A DNA stretch of 19,669 bases from JAHFPN01 sp963765745. Lineage in GTDB: Bacteria > Pseudomonadota > Alphaproteobacteria > Rhizobiales > Xanthobacteraceae. The stretch spans positions 1 through 19,669 of the forward strand of contig CAVXXM010000002.1 of NCBI GenBank assembly GCA_963765745.1, given 5' to 3'. Under the pieces are notes generated by a model. The model had not been told where the DNA came from, did no database searches, and was given only the letters and a program-made list of their open reading frames with translations. Made by a program: the position numbers and the translations under genes. Shown piece after piece: positions 1 to 6,974 of the stretch. Positions within the stretch are counted from its first letter, which is position 1. Every line of letters begins with the position of its first letter.

Positions 1-38
1 CGCCTGCAGGTTGCCCCGATCAGCATTAGCCGAGCCGG

Positions 39-638
39 TCAGCTCATATCCAGCACGAAATCGAAGCGCGCGCGCACCAGGTCGCCGGCGCGCGCGACCC
101 GCATCAGAAGCTCCGGGCGAAACAGCGGATCGCGCAAGTTCTTCGGCTCGTCGGGAAAATAGAGCTGCGTCGTCAGCACCGGCCGTTCGCGCGCGGCCAC
201 CTTCACGTGGAAATGGGCGGTGCGGAAATCATAGGCGGCGGGCACGATGGTGCGGAACAGATAGCGCCCCTCCGCGCCCGTGAACTGGTGCCCGCGCAAG
301 CGAAAGCCGGCATTGTCATAGACGCCCTTCTCGTCCGCCTGCCACAGATCGACGATCGCTCGCGGCAACGGCCGGCACGAGCGCGTCAGCACGAAGCCCG
401 AAAGGTCCACGAGCGTGCCCGCCATGCCGGGCTCGCGCAGCTGGCTTCGCTCCGGCGAGCGGCGTTTGAAGAACGGCCCTTCGGACTGGCGCGCGGTCTC
501 GGCCTGGCTGGAGATGCATTCGGGCGTCGGCGTAAGTTCCTGCCCGAACGCCGGGCCGAGACCGAGCCCCACGCTCGCCGCCGCGCCGGCGCGCAACAGA
601 TCGCGCCGGCTCGGCCGCAAGGGCTGTCTTTCGCTCAT
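39..638 (-). CDS. Tat-exported intradiol ring-cleavage dioxygenase family protein
   Basis: A 199-residue protein of the intradiol (catechol/protocatechuate) dioxygenase fold, which opens catecholic rings between the two hydroxyls using a non-haem Fe(III). The expected ligand pattern is visible: Tyr107 (in KGVYDN), Tyr136 (in VPAAYDF), His142 and His144 (in AHFHVKV), preceded by the family segment GRYLFRTI at 125-132. The N-terminus has a twin-arginine signal, SRRDLLRAG (10-18), followed by a hydrophobic Ala/Gly stretch to about residue 31, so export to the periplasm is predicted. I chose the ATG at 638 because it puts the Tat motif at the usual distance from the start; a longer frame to 800 only overlaps the upstream gene. 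It starts 16 bases after the SnoaL-like gene ends and has no strong ribosome site, so coupling is likely. The substrate is unknown; exported members of this family are often poorly characterised. Confidence 0.85.
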   Translation of the reverse strand: MSERQPLRPSRRDLLRAGAAASVGLGLGPAFGQELTPTPECISSQAETARQSEGPFFKRRSPERSQLREPGMAGTLVDLSGFVLTRSCRPLPRAIVDLWQADEKGVYDNAGFRLRGHQFTGAEGRYLFRTIVPAAYDFRTAHFHVKVAARERPVLTTQLYFPDEPKNLRDPLFRPELLMRVARAGDLVRARFDFVLDMS

Positions 639-654
639 CGTCTGGACATTCGGC

Positions 655-1110
655 TCAGAACATCCCGTTCTCGTTGGCGGCCTTTTCCGGAACCGGCTGC
701 ACCACGTCCCAGTGCTCGACGATCTTGCCCTTCCCGTCGAGCCGGAAGATATCGATGATCGCGAAGCCGCGCGTGCCGGGCTCGCGCACCGCGTGCACAT
801 GCACGATCACATAGTCGCCGTCGGCGAACACGCGCTTGAACTCGCTTTTGTTATTCGGGAACTTGTCCTTGATGAAGGCGATGAAGGCTTTCAATCCCTC
901 CGGCCCGTCGGCCGCGTTCGGATTATGTTGCTTGTACCCGGCGCCGAAATATTTCTTCGCCGCCTCGAAGTCCTTCTTATTGAGAGCGGCGTCGTAGAAC
1001 GCGATCACGTTTTTCTTGTTGATTTCCATCTGCTGCTTGCTGGCGGCCTGTGCCGGCATGGACGCGAGCGCCAGAACCGCCGCGGCCACGAGTGCATATC
1101 CGAGTTTCAT
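655..1110 (-). CDS. Secreted SnoaL-like (NTF2-fold) protein
   Basis: A 151-residue protein with an N-terminal signal peptide (MKLGYALVAAAVLALASMPA, likely cleaved after AQA near residue 22) and one SnoaL-like/NTF2-fold domain. Recognisable family features are NVIAFYDAALNKKDFEAA (34-51), YKQHNPNAADG (59-69) and a C-terminal strand DGKGKIVEHWDVVQPVPE (125-142). Related proteins are annotated as predicted aldol-condensation-catalysing or polyketide-cyclase-like enzymes, but function cannot be read from the fold alone. The start at 1110 is supported by a strong ribosome site (GGAGG, plus-strand 1116-1120) and by the signal peptide. It lies directly upstream of the exported dioxygenase on the same strand, so the two probably form a periplasmic pair. 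The domain assignment is good; the reaction is unknown. Confidence 0.85.
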   Translation of the reverse strand: MKLGYALVAAAVLALASMPAQAASKQQMEINKKNVIAFYDAALNKKDFEAAKKYFGAGYKQHNPNAADGPEGLKAFIAFIKDKFPNNKSEFKRVFADGDYVIVHVHAVREPGTRGFAIIDIFRLDGKGKIVEHWDVVQPVPEKAANENGMF

Positions 1111-1168
1111 GCTTTCCTCCCTTTGCTTGTGCGGAACTATCCCCGATCTGATCGGAATTGTCGAAGCT

Positions 1169-1930
1169 CTAGTTGGCCGCCCTCGTCTCGCCCCGCAGCT
1201 TCGCAAGCATCGCCTCCACGGCGGCCTTGGCCGCCGCGAGCTTGGCCGGATCGCGCGCACGGATCACGACGTTGGTGTTGGGCCCGAGCTTGTCGTCGAA
1301 AAACGGATAGCTGCCGATGCTGGTTTCAGGGTGCGCCTTGGCGATCTCGCCGAGCGGCCCGCCGATATCGCCCTCGCGCAGGTCCGCGCGCACCGACTCC
1401 GACAGCATCTTCACGCCGGTCTTAAGCGTCGGCGCCGCCGCGTCGAGCATCGCCTGCATAATCGCGGGCACCCCGGCCATGACGATCACGTTGCCGATGC
1501 GGAACGCCGGCGCGCCGGAAACCTTGTTTTCGATGATCTCGCCGCCCTTGGGCACCCGCGCCATGCGCATCCGTGCTTCGTTGAGTTCGACGCCGCGCGC
1601 GCTGAAGCGCTCGCGCAGGATCGCCACCGCGCGCGGATCGAATTCGAGCGGCACGCCGAACGCCTTGGCCACGCAATCGGCGGTGATGTCGTCGTGGGTC
1701 GGGCCGATGCCGCCGGTGGTGAAGAGATAGGTATAGCGGGCGCGCATGACGTTCACCGCCTCGACGATCGCCGCCTCGCCGTCGGCCACCACCCGCACCT
1801 CTTTCAGATCGATGCCGATGGCGGTGAGATACTCGGCGATATAGCCGATGTTCTTGTCCTTGGTCCGGCCGGACAGGATCTCGTCGCCGATGACGAGCAG
1901 CCCCGCAGTGATAATCCCGCTCTCGCTCAT
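1169..1930 (-). CDS. CinA-like protein, molybdopterin-binding (MoCF) domain only
   Basis: A 253-residue protein with the MoCF_biosynth fold shared by MogA/MoaB and the N-terminal part of CinA. The signature TTGGIGPTHDDIT is at 71-83 and the N-terminal LLVIGDEILSGRTKDKN at 11-27. Full CinA proteins carry a C-terminal nicotinamide-nucleotide amidase domain of about 150 residues, which is absent; the stand-alone form annotated as competence/damage-inducible protein A is common in alphaproteobacteria. Its biochemical role there is not settled. The ATG at 1930 is chosen because GGAAGGG lies just upstream (about 1934-1940) and the domain begins immediately after it. It is divergent from the SDR gene at 2076 and separated from the SnoaL-like gene by 58 bases, so co-transcription with the dioxygenase pair is possible. 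Confidence 0.88.
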   Translation of the reverse strand: MSESGIITAGLLVIGDEILSGRTKDKNIGYIAEYLTAIGIDLKEVRVVADGEAAIVEAVNVMRARYTYLFTTGGIGPTHDDITADCVAKAFGVPLEFDPRAVAILRERFSARGVELNEARMRMARVPKGGEIIENKVSGAPAFRIGNVIVMAGVPAIMQAMLDAAAPTLKTGVKMLSESVRADLREGDIGGPLGEIAKAHPETSIGSYPFFDDKLGPNTNVVIRARDPAKLAAAKAAVEAMLAKLRGETRAAN

Positions 1931-1995
1931 CGGCCCTTCCCGCGCCCTGCCTCGTTTCCAAGTGGATGCGATGGTAACGCATGGATGCATTGGCC

Positions 1996-2036
1996 GTCAT
2001 CCTTCGAGGCCCGGCACGCTCGCACCCCGGAATGAC
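1996..2036. repeat. Short degenerate intergenic palindrome
   Basis: A 41-base stretch bounded by GTCATCC and GGAATGAC, which are imperfect inverse complements. The ends resemble those of the larger elements at 4881-4980 and 7735-7895, while its internal start ATCCTTCGAGGC resembles ATCCTTTGAGAC at 8830. It sits in the divergent space between the CinA-like gene and the SDR gene. It may be a reduced or diverged copy of the intergenic repeat family seen elsewhere in the window. Confidence 0.45.
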
Positions 2037-2075
2037 ATGCTAAGGTGACGGCAACAAAATCCCAGGAGTGAAAGC

Positions 2076-2834
2076 ATGGCCGCAGCTTCCAAAATCGCCC
2101 TCGTCACGGGTGCCGGCACCGGCATCGGCAAGTCTTCGGCCAAGGCGCTGGCAAAGGCGGGCTATACGCTCGTGCTCGCGGGCCGGCGCAAGGAGCCGCT
2201 CGATGCAGTGAAGAAGGAAATCGAGGCGGCCGGCGGCAAGGCGCTCGCGGTTCCGACCAATGTCGGCGATCCGAAAGAAGTGAAAGCGCTGTTCGCCAAG
2301 ACCAAGGAGACCTTCGGCCGGCTCGACGTGCTGTTCAACAACGCCGGCATGGGGGCGCCGGCTGTGCCGCTCGAGGACGTAACCTACGAGAAATGGATGG
2401 AGGTCGTGGCGGTGAACCTCACCGGCGTGTTCCTGTGCACGCAGGAGGCCTTCAAGATCATGAAGGACCAGACGCCGCGCGGCGGCCGCATCATCAATAA
2501 CGGCTCGATCTCGGCGCACGCGCCGCGCCCGCGCTCGGCGCCCTATACCTCGACCAAGCATGCGGTCACCGGGCTGACGAAAGCCACCGCGCTCGACGGC
2601 CGCGTCTATGACATTGCCTGCGGCCAGATCGACATCGGCAACGCGCTGACCGAACTCGCCGCGCGCATGGCCCAGGGCGTTCCGCAGGCCGACGGCACGG
2701 TGAAACCCGAGCCCCTGATGGACGTGGACCACGTCGGCGCGTCGGTGGCCTATATGGCGAGCCTGCCGCTCGACGCCAACGTGCTGTTCATGACGGTGAT
2801 GGCGACGAAAATGCCGTTCGTCGGGCGGGGCTGA
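2076..2834 (+). CDS. SDR family oxidoreductase
   Basis: A 252-residue classical short-chain dehydrogenase/reductase. The nucleotide-binding motif TGAGTGIG is at 11-18, NNAG at 88-91, the active-site Asn at 114, and the catalytic triad at Ser144, Tyr157 and Lys161 (YTSTK). Arg37-Arg38 after the second beta strand suggest preference for NADP(H). The ATG is preceded by a good ribosome site (CAGGAG, 9 bases upstream). The C-terminal half is unusual for the class in its CGQIDIGNALTELAARM segment and ends in PFVGRG. The SDR at 14311-15054 ends in a very similar PSFLGRG and is otherwise alike, so the two are probably members of one subfamily. It is convergent with the next SDR with only 3 bases between stop codons. 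The substrate is unknown. Confidence 0.9.
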   Translation: MAAASKIALVTGAGTGIGKSSAKALAKAGYTLVLAGRRKEPLDAVKKEIEAAGGKALAVPTNVGDPKEVKALFAKTKETFGRLDVLFNNAGMGAPAVPLEDVTYEKWMEVVAVNLTGVFLCTQEAFKIMKDQTPRGGRIINNGSISAHAPRPRSAPYTSTKHAVTGLTKATALDGRVYDIACGQIDIGNALTELAARMAQGVPQADGTVKPEPLMDVDHVGASVAYMASLPLDANVLFMTVMATKMPFVGRG

Positions 2835-2837
2835 GCG

Positions 2838-3752
2838 TCAGACCGGCTCCCAATTGAAAAACTCCGCCGTTCCTTCGAGCGGCGTGAGCGAATCCTTGAA
2901 GGCACCGGGCAAGGTCTCGGCGATCATCTCCGGCGTCCAGCCCTCCGGGCGATGCAGCGTACGCACCGGCCGCGGCTGGCTGAACAGATAGATTTCGTTT
3001 CGCCGCACGCCGAACACTTGCCCGCTGATCGCTTTCGCGCGCTCCGAGGCGAGAAACACGACGAGCGGCGCGATGTGCTCGGGCTTCAACAGCTTCGCGC
3101 GCTCGACCTCGCGCTTGGCGATTTCGTTCTCGACCGGGATCAACTCGATCATCCGGCTCCAGGCGAAGGGCGCCACGCAATTCGAGCGCACATTGAAGCG
3201 CGCCATGTCGAGCGCGATGCCGCGCGAAAGGCCGACGAGGCCAAATTTGGCCGCCATGTAATTGGCTTGGCCGTAATTGCCAACCAACGCCGAAGTCGAG
3301 GTCATGTGCACGAACGCGCCCGAGCCCTGCTCGCGGAAGCGGCGGCCGCAGGCGAGGCTCAAGTAAGCGCTGCCATTGAGGTGAACCGCAATCACCTCGG
3401 CCCAGTCGGCCACGCTCATCTTGTGGAAGATGCGGTCGCGCAGAATCCCGGCATTGTTGACGAGGATGTCGACGCGTCCGAACGCATCGAGCGCCGCCTG
3501 TACAATCTTGTCGGCGTTCGCCGCCTCCGAAACGCTGAGCGTCGAGGCGATCGCCTCGCCGCCCGCTTGCTTGATTTCGGCCACGACTTCCTGCGCCGGC
3601 CCGGCGTCCGCCCCGGCGCCCTCGATGCTCGCGCCGACGTCGGCGACCACGACGCGCGCGCCTTCCTTGGCCATCAGATGCGAAATCGCGCGGCCGATGC
3701 CGCGCCCGCCGCCAGTGACGATCGCAACCTTGTCGGAAACGATGCCCGTCAT
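2838..3752 (-). CDS. SDR, multifunctional-enzyme (17-beta-HSD4 / FabG-like) type
   Basis: A 304-residue SDR whose sequence resembles the (3R)-hydroxyacyl-CoA dehydrogenase domain of peroxisomal multifunctional enzyme 2. TGGGRGIG is at 13-20, Asp38 indicates NAD preference, the typical NNAGILRDRIFHKM is at 99-112, and the likely triad is Ser152, Tyr165 and Lys169 in GQANYMAAK. It is longer than a minimal SDR (about 250 residues), with a C-terminal extension after residue 250 ending FFNWEPV. The ATG at 3752 overlaps the TGA of the upstream MetE-like gene as TGATG, so translation is probably coupled; a GTG at 3761 is an alternative start. It is the last gene of the 6465-2838 operon. Oxidation of a hydroxyacyl-CoA or a similar secondary alcohol is plausible; the real substrate is not known. 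Confidence 0.88.
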   Translation of the reverse strand: MTGIVSDKVAIVTGGGRGIGRAISHLMAKEGARVVVADVGASIEGAGADAGPAQEVVAEIKQAGGEAIASTLSVSEAANADKIVQAALDAFGRVDILVNNAGILRDRIFHKMSVADWAEVIAVHLNGSAYLSLACGRRFREQGSGAFVHMTSTSALVGNYGQANYMAAKFGLVGLSRGIALDMARFNVRSNCVAPFAWSRMIELIPVENEIAKREVERAKLLKPEHIAPLVVFLASERAKAISGQVFGVRRNEIYLFSQPRPVRTLHRPEGWTPEMIAETLPGAFKDSLTPLEGTAEFFNWEPV

Positions 3753-4855
3753 CAGCCCCACACTTCTTCAGCGATCTCGACCACGTGCCGGAGCTTCCGC
3801 CACTGCTCGTCCTCGGTGAGGATATTGCCCTCCTCGGTCGAGGCGAAGCCGCATTGCGGCGACAGGCAGAGCTGATCGAGCGGCGCGAACTTGGCCGCCT
3901 GATCGATACGCCGCTTGATCGCGTCCTTGGATTCGAGCTGCGGGAATTTCGAGGTGACCAGCCCGAGCACCACGCTCTTGCCCTTGGGCAAAAAGCGCAG
4001 CGGCTCGAAGCCGCCGGCGCGCTCGGTGTCGTACTCCATGAAATAGCCGTGCACGTTGATCTTGGAGAGCAGCGTCTCGGCGATCGGTTCATAGCCGCCG
4101 CTGCCCACGAAAGTGGAGCGGAAATTGCCGCGGCACAGGTGCATGGTGATGGTCATGTCCGCCGGCAGATCCTTGAGCGCGGCGTTGTACACATCGGCGT
4201 AGATGCCCGGCATCTTGTCCGGGTCGTCGCCGCGCGCCTTGAGCGCCTTGTGCTGCTCCGGATCGCACAGCAGCACCATGAACACCTCGTCGAGCTGCAG
4301 ATAGCGGCAGCCGGCGTCGTAGAACGCGCGGATCGCCTTCTTGTAGGTCTTGCCGAGGTCGTCGAAGAACTCGTCGAGATCCGGATAGACCTTCTCGCTC
4401 ACCGCCACGCGGCTCGCGGCCCGGCCATAGAGCGCGCTCGGGCTCGGGATCGTCATTTTCGGCGTCTGCCCGGTGTGGGCTTTCAGGAACTTGAAATGCT
4501 CGAGCATCGGGTGACCCGAGAAGCCGAGCTTGCCGACGGTGCGAACGCCCTTGGCCTTGGTCTGCGTGCCCTTGAACTGCACGCCCTGCGGCATGTCGTA
4601 GGATTCGGTGCCGTCGAGACCTTCGAGAAAATCGAGATGCCACCAGGCGCGGCGCTCCTCGCCGTCGGTGATCGAATGCAGGCCGGCTTCCTCCTGCTTC
4701 TTGATGATCTTGGGGATTTCGCGGTCCTCGATTTCCTTCAACTGCGCGGCGCTGATCTCGCCCTTCTCGCGCTTGGCGCGAGCCTCCTTGATCGGCCCGG
4801 TGCGCAGCAGGCTGCCAACGTGATCGGCGCGAAACGGCGGCTTGGTGCGTTTCAT
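3752..4855 (-). CDS. MetE catalytic-domain-like zinc alkyl/methyltransferase, paralogue 1
   Basis: A 367-residue protein of the cobalamin-independent methionine synthase C-terminal (MetE_C) family, a zinc TIM barrel that transfers methyl or alkyl groups to thiols. Candidate zinc ligands are His239 and Cys241 (MHLCRGN), probably Glu274 (FMEYD) and Cys335 (SPQCGF). QLDE at 187-190 is the expected thiol-side acidic motif. Full MetE is about 750 residues; the N-terminal folate-associated half is absent, so the methyl donor may not be the polyglutamyl folate used by MetE. The start at 4855 has AGGA 7 bases upstream and matches the paralogue's N-terminus (KPPFRADHVGS); a longer frame to 4885 adds only a lysine-rich tail. 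Its stop overlaps the start of the SDR. It is one of a tandem pair. The annotation as methionine synthase II is a family label, not a proven function. Confidence 0.87.
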   Translation of the reverse strand: MKRTKPPFRADHVGSLLRTGPIKEARAKREKGEISAAQLKEIEDREIPKIIKKQEEAGLHSITDGEERRAWWHLDFLEGLDGTESYDMPQGVQFKGTQTKAKGVRTVGKLGFSGHPMLEHFKFLKAHTGQTPKMTIPSPSALYGRAASRVAVSEKVYPDLDEFFDDLGKTYKKAIRAFYDAGCRYLQLDEVFMVLLCDPEQHKALKARGDDPDKMPGIYADVYNAALKDLPADMTITMHLCRGNFRSTFVGSGGYEPIAETLLSKINVHGYFMEYDTERAGGFEPLRFLPKGKSVVLGLVTSKFPQLESKDAIKRRIDQAAKFAPLDQLCLSPQCGFASTEEGNILTEDEQWRKLRHVVEIAEEVWG

Positions 4856-4880
4856 TTTCGTCCTACTCCCTTTTTTCTTC

Positions 4881-4980
4881 GTCATTCCGGGACCCGAGCG
4901 TAGCGAGGGAGCCCGAAATCCATATCCGCCGCGGTGGTTATGGATTCCGGGCTCGCCCCTTCGGGGCGCCCCGGAATGAC
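4881..4980. repeat. Nested palindromic intergenic repeat (copy A)
   Basis: A 100-base element bounded by GTCATTCCGG and CCGGAATGAC, which are perfect inverse complements. Inside it a second inverted pair, AATCCATA and TATGGATT, flanks a GC-rich centre, so each half can fold alone or the whole can fold as one long hairpin. It fills nearly all the space between the two MetE-like paralogues: it starts 25 bases above the start of paralogue 1 and ends 2 bases before the stop codon of paralogue 2. The same architecture recurs at 7735-7895. It has no coding capacity and resembles the short palindromic repeats common between genes of Bradyrhizobium-like genomes. Confidence 0.85.
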
Positions 4981-4982
4981 GA

Positions 4983-6086
4983 CTACCCCCAGACTTCGTC
5001 GGCGATCTCGATCACGCGCTTGATCTTCGCCCATTGCTCGTCCTCGGCAAGCAGATTGCCTTCCTCGGTCGAGGCAAAGCCGCATTGCGGCGAAAGGCAA
5101 AGCTGATCGAGATCGACGAATTTCGCCGCCTCCTCGATGCGCCGCTCGATCTCATCCTTGCTCTCGAGCCGGCCGCTCTTCGAAGTGACCAACCCGAGCA
5201 CCACGGTCTTGCCCTTGGGCACGAAGCGCAGCGGCTCGAAGCCGCCGGCGCGCGCCGTGTCGTATTCCATGAAATAGCCGTGCACGTTGATCTTGTTGAA
5301 CAGCACGTCAGCCACCGGCTCGTAGCCGCCCGAGGCCATGTAGGTCGAGCGGAAGTTGCCGCGGCACAAATGCATGGTGATCGTCATGTCGGCGGGCGCG
5401 TCGGCCATCGCCGTGTTGATGAGATCGGCATAGATGTGCATCAGCTCGTCCGGGTCCTCGCCGCGCTTGCGCACGAACTCGCGCAATTCCGGATCGCACA
5501 GATAAACCAGATAGACCTCATCGAGCTGCAGATAGCGGCAGCCCGCGTCGGCGAACGCCTTCACCGCCTTGCGATAAGCTTGGCCGAGATCGCGATAGAA
5601 TTCGGCCATGTCGGGATAGATTTTCTCGCTGACGGTTTCGCGCCCACCGCGGAAATGCAGCGCCGACGGCGCCGGGATCGTCATTTTGGGCGTGCGTTTG
5701 GTATGGTCGCGCACGAACTTGAAATGCTCGAGCATCGGGTGGCCCGAGAAGCTACCGATCTTGCCGGTGAGCCGCAGCGAAATCGGGCGCAACGTCGCGC
5801 CCTTGAACGCCAGGCCCTTCTCCGGCGTGAAAATCTCCACGCCTTCGATGCCGCCCAAATAATCGTAGTGCCAGAACGAGCGGCGGAACTCGCCGTCGGT
5901 GATGCTTTGCAGGCCGACCTCCTCCTGCTTCTTGATCACCGCGCGAACGCACTCGTCCTCGACCGCCTTGAACTGTTGCGCACCGATGTCGCTACGCTCC
6001 CGCTTGGCACGATACTCCTTCAGGAGCTGCGGCCTGAGGAAGCTGCCCACGTGGTCAGCGCGGAATGGCGGCTTGGAGCGTTTCAT
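4983..6086 (-). CDS. MetE catalytic-domain-like zinc alkyl/methyltransferase, paralogue 2
   Basis: A second 367-residue MetE_C-family protein, exactly the same length as the gene downstream and clearly its paralogue. The same candidate ligands occur at the same positions: His239, Cys241, Glu274, Cys335. The last third (about 235-345) is nearly identical to paralogue 1, whereas residues about 66-115 and 143-152 differ strongly (for example FRRSFWHYDYLGGIEG against ERRAWWHLDFLEGLDG). That places divergence in the N-terminal barrel loops that could shape substrate choice. It begins 1 base after the stop of the cyclophilin-like gene, so translation is probably coupled; the frame extending to 6251 lies inside that gene and is not used. 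It lacks the N-terminal MetE half. The donor and acceptor are unknown; a methionine synthase label would be provisional. Confidence 0.87.
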   Translation of the reverse strand: MKRSKPPFRADHVGSFLRPQLLKEYRAKRERSDIGAQQFKAVEDECVRAVIKKQEEVGLQSITDGEFRRSFWHYDYLGGIEGVEIFTPEKGLAFKGATLRPISLRLTGKIGSFSGHPMLEHFKFVRDHTKRTPKMTIPAPSALHFRGGRETVSEKIYPDMAEFYRDLGQAYRKAVKAFADAGCRYLQLDEVYLVYLCDPELREFVRKRGEDPDELMHIYADLINTAMADAPADMTITMHLCRGNFRSTYMASGGYEPVADVLFNKINVHGYFMEYDTARAGGFEPLRFVPKGKTVVLGLVTSKSGRLESKDEIERRIEEAAKFVDLDQLCLSPQCGFASTEEGNLLAEDEQWAKIKRVIEIADEVWG

Positions 6087-6087
6087 C

Positions 6088-6465
6088 TTATTCCTTCGCG
6101 AGCAGCGTGACCGAGATCGGCGCGCCCTCGCGCACCGAAGCCAAAGTCTTAACGTCGCCGAGCGCCTTCGCCCAGACATTGCAGGGCGACGCCAGCCGCG
6201 TCTCGTCGCCGCGGCTGATTGGCGTCCGGCCGAAACCGATGGCAATAGCACTGCCGTCGGGCCAATAGGCGATCTCGCCCGGCGTCACCACCGCGCGCGC
6301 ATCGGCCTCGCGCGCGACCTTCACCGGGATGTCGAAATAGACCTCCTCGCCCCAGGTGAGCGCACGGCTCGTGATCGGCAGCGCTGCCACAATCGCCTTG
6401 GCGGTCGGGGTATCGAGCAGCTCGGCATCGAGCTGGACCTTGCCGAAATCGAACCGGATACGCAT
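6088..6465 (-). CDS. Cyclophilin-like fold protein
   Basis: A 125-residue protein matching the cyclophilin-like family (Pfam Cyclophil_like type) by its ordered motifs. These are a start MRIRF with LDAELLDTPTAKAI, then ALTWGEEVYFDIPV, then GEIAYWPDGSAIAIGFG and RTPISRGDE. These proteins share the cyclophilin barrel but generally lack the classical prolyl-isomerase active site, and their function is largely unknown. The ATG at 6465 has a purine-rich AGGGGG about 12 bases upstream. It is the first gene of an operon: its TAA is followed after 1 base by the start of the MetE-like paralogue 2, then paralogue 1 and the SDR. The fixed association suggests an accessory role to the MetE-like enzymes, but that is inference. 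Confidence 0.82.
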   Translation of the reverse strand: MRIRFDFGKVQLDAELLDTPTAKAIVAALPITSRALTWGEEVYFDIPVKVAREADARAVVTPGEIAYWPDGSAIAIGFGRTPISRGDETRLASPCNVWAKALGDVKTLASVREGAPISVTLLAKE

Positions 6466-6564
6466 GGGCTGACGCCCCCTCTCCGCCGCGTTAGTCTCTT
6501 GCCACGGTGCCCCTCCTTTCGCCAGCGGGCCGCGTCAACCGATAACCTCTGGAAGAGGCATGCC

Positions 6565-6906
6565 ATGGCCTACGACCAAGCCGCCGCCGAACGCCTGCGC
6601 TCGGCACTGAAGCGCACCCGCAACATCATTGAACAGAGAATGTTCGGCGGCATTTGCTTCATGTGGCGCGGTAACATGCTTTGCGGGACCGGCTGGCGCG
6701 GCGTCATGTTCCGCGTCGGACAGGAGCAGGAAGCCGCTGCATTGAAATTGCCTGGCGCGAGCCGAATGATCCTGGCCGGCCGACGAATGCATGGGTTCGT
6801 TTGGGTCAAGCCCGACAATTGCAAGGGCGCGGCGCTCAAGAAGGGTCTTGCGTTGGCGAAGAAATATGTCGGCCCGATGCCGGCGAAGAAGAAAAAGCGG
6901 GCTTGA
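6565..6906 (+). CDS. TfoX/Sxy family protein, N-terminal domain only
   Basis: A 113-residue protein with the TfoX N-terminal domain. The characteristic RMFGGICFMWRGNMLCG is at about 25-41, and it has a lysine-rich C-terminus (PAKKKKRA). In Escherichia and Haemophilus, TfoX/Sxy assists CRP in turning on competence genes, but short alphaproteobacterial homologues with only this domain have not been tied to that role. The ATG at 6565 has GGAAGAGG upstream (6551-6558); another ATG at 6560 is in a different frame. It is divergent from the cyclophilin-like gene, with about 100 bases between the two starts. The DUF899 gene follows on the same strand after 68 bases. Confidence 0.85.
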   Translation: MAYDQAAAERLRSALKRTRNIIEQRMFGGICFMWRGNMLCGTGWRGVMFRVGQEQEAAALKLPGASRMILAGRRMHGFVWVKPDNCKGAALKKGLALAKKYVGPMPAKKKKRA

Positions 6907-6920
6907 TCTCTTGCCTGTTA

Positions 6921-6944
6921 TTATTTAACATATTCGCTAAATAA
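6921..6944. promoter_or_regulatory. Candidate ArsR-family operator (AT-rich palindrome)
   Basis: A perfect inverted repeat TTATTTA-N10-TAAATAA lies 30 bases upstream of the DUF899 start in a locally AT-rich island within GC-rich DNA. On the opposite strand the core reads TTTAGCGAATATGTTAAA, similar in form to sites bound by winged-helix ArsR/SmtB regulators. No regulator gene of that family is visible in the window, so the binding protein is unknown. It could also simply be part of an AT-rich promoter. Confidence 0.4.
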
Positions 6945-6974
6945 CATCGTCACGAACACATCGGGAGTTTTCCC

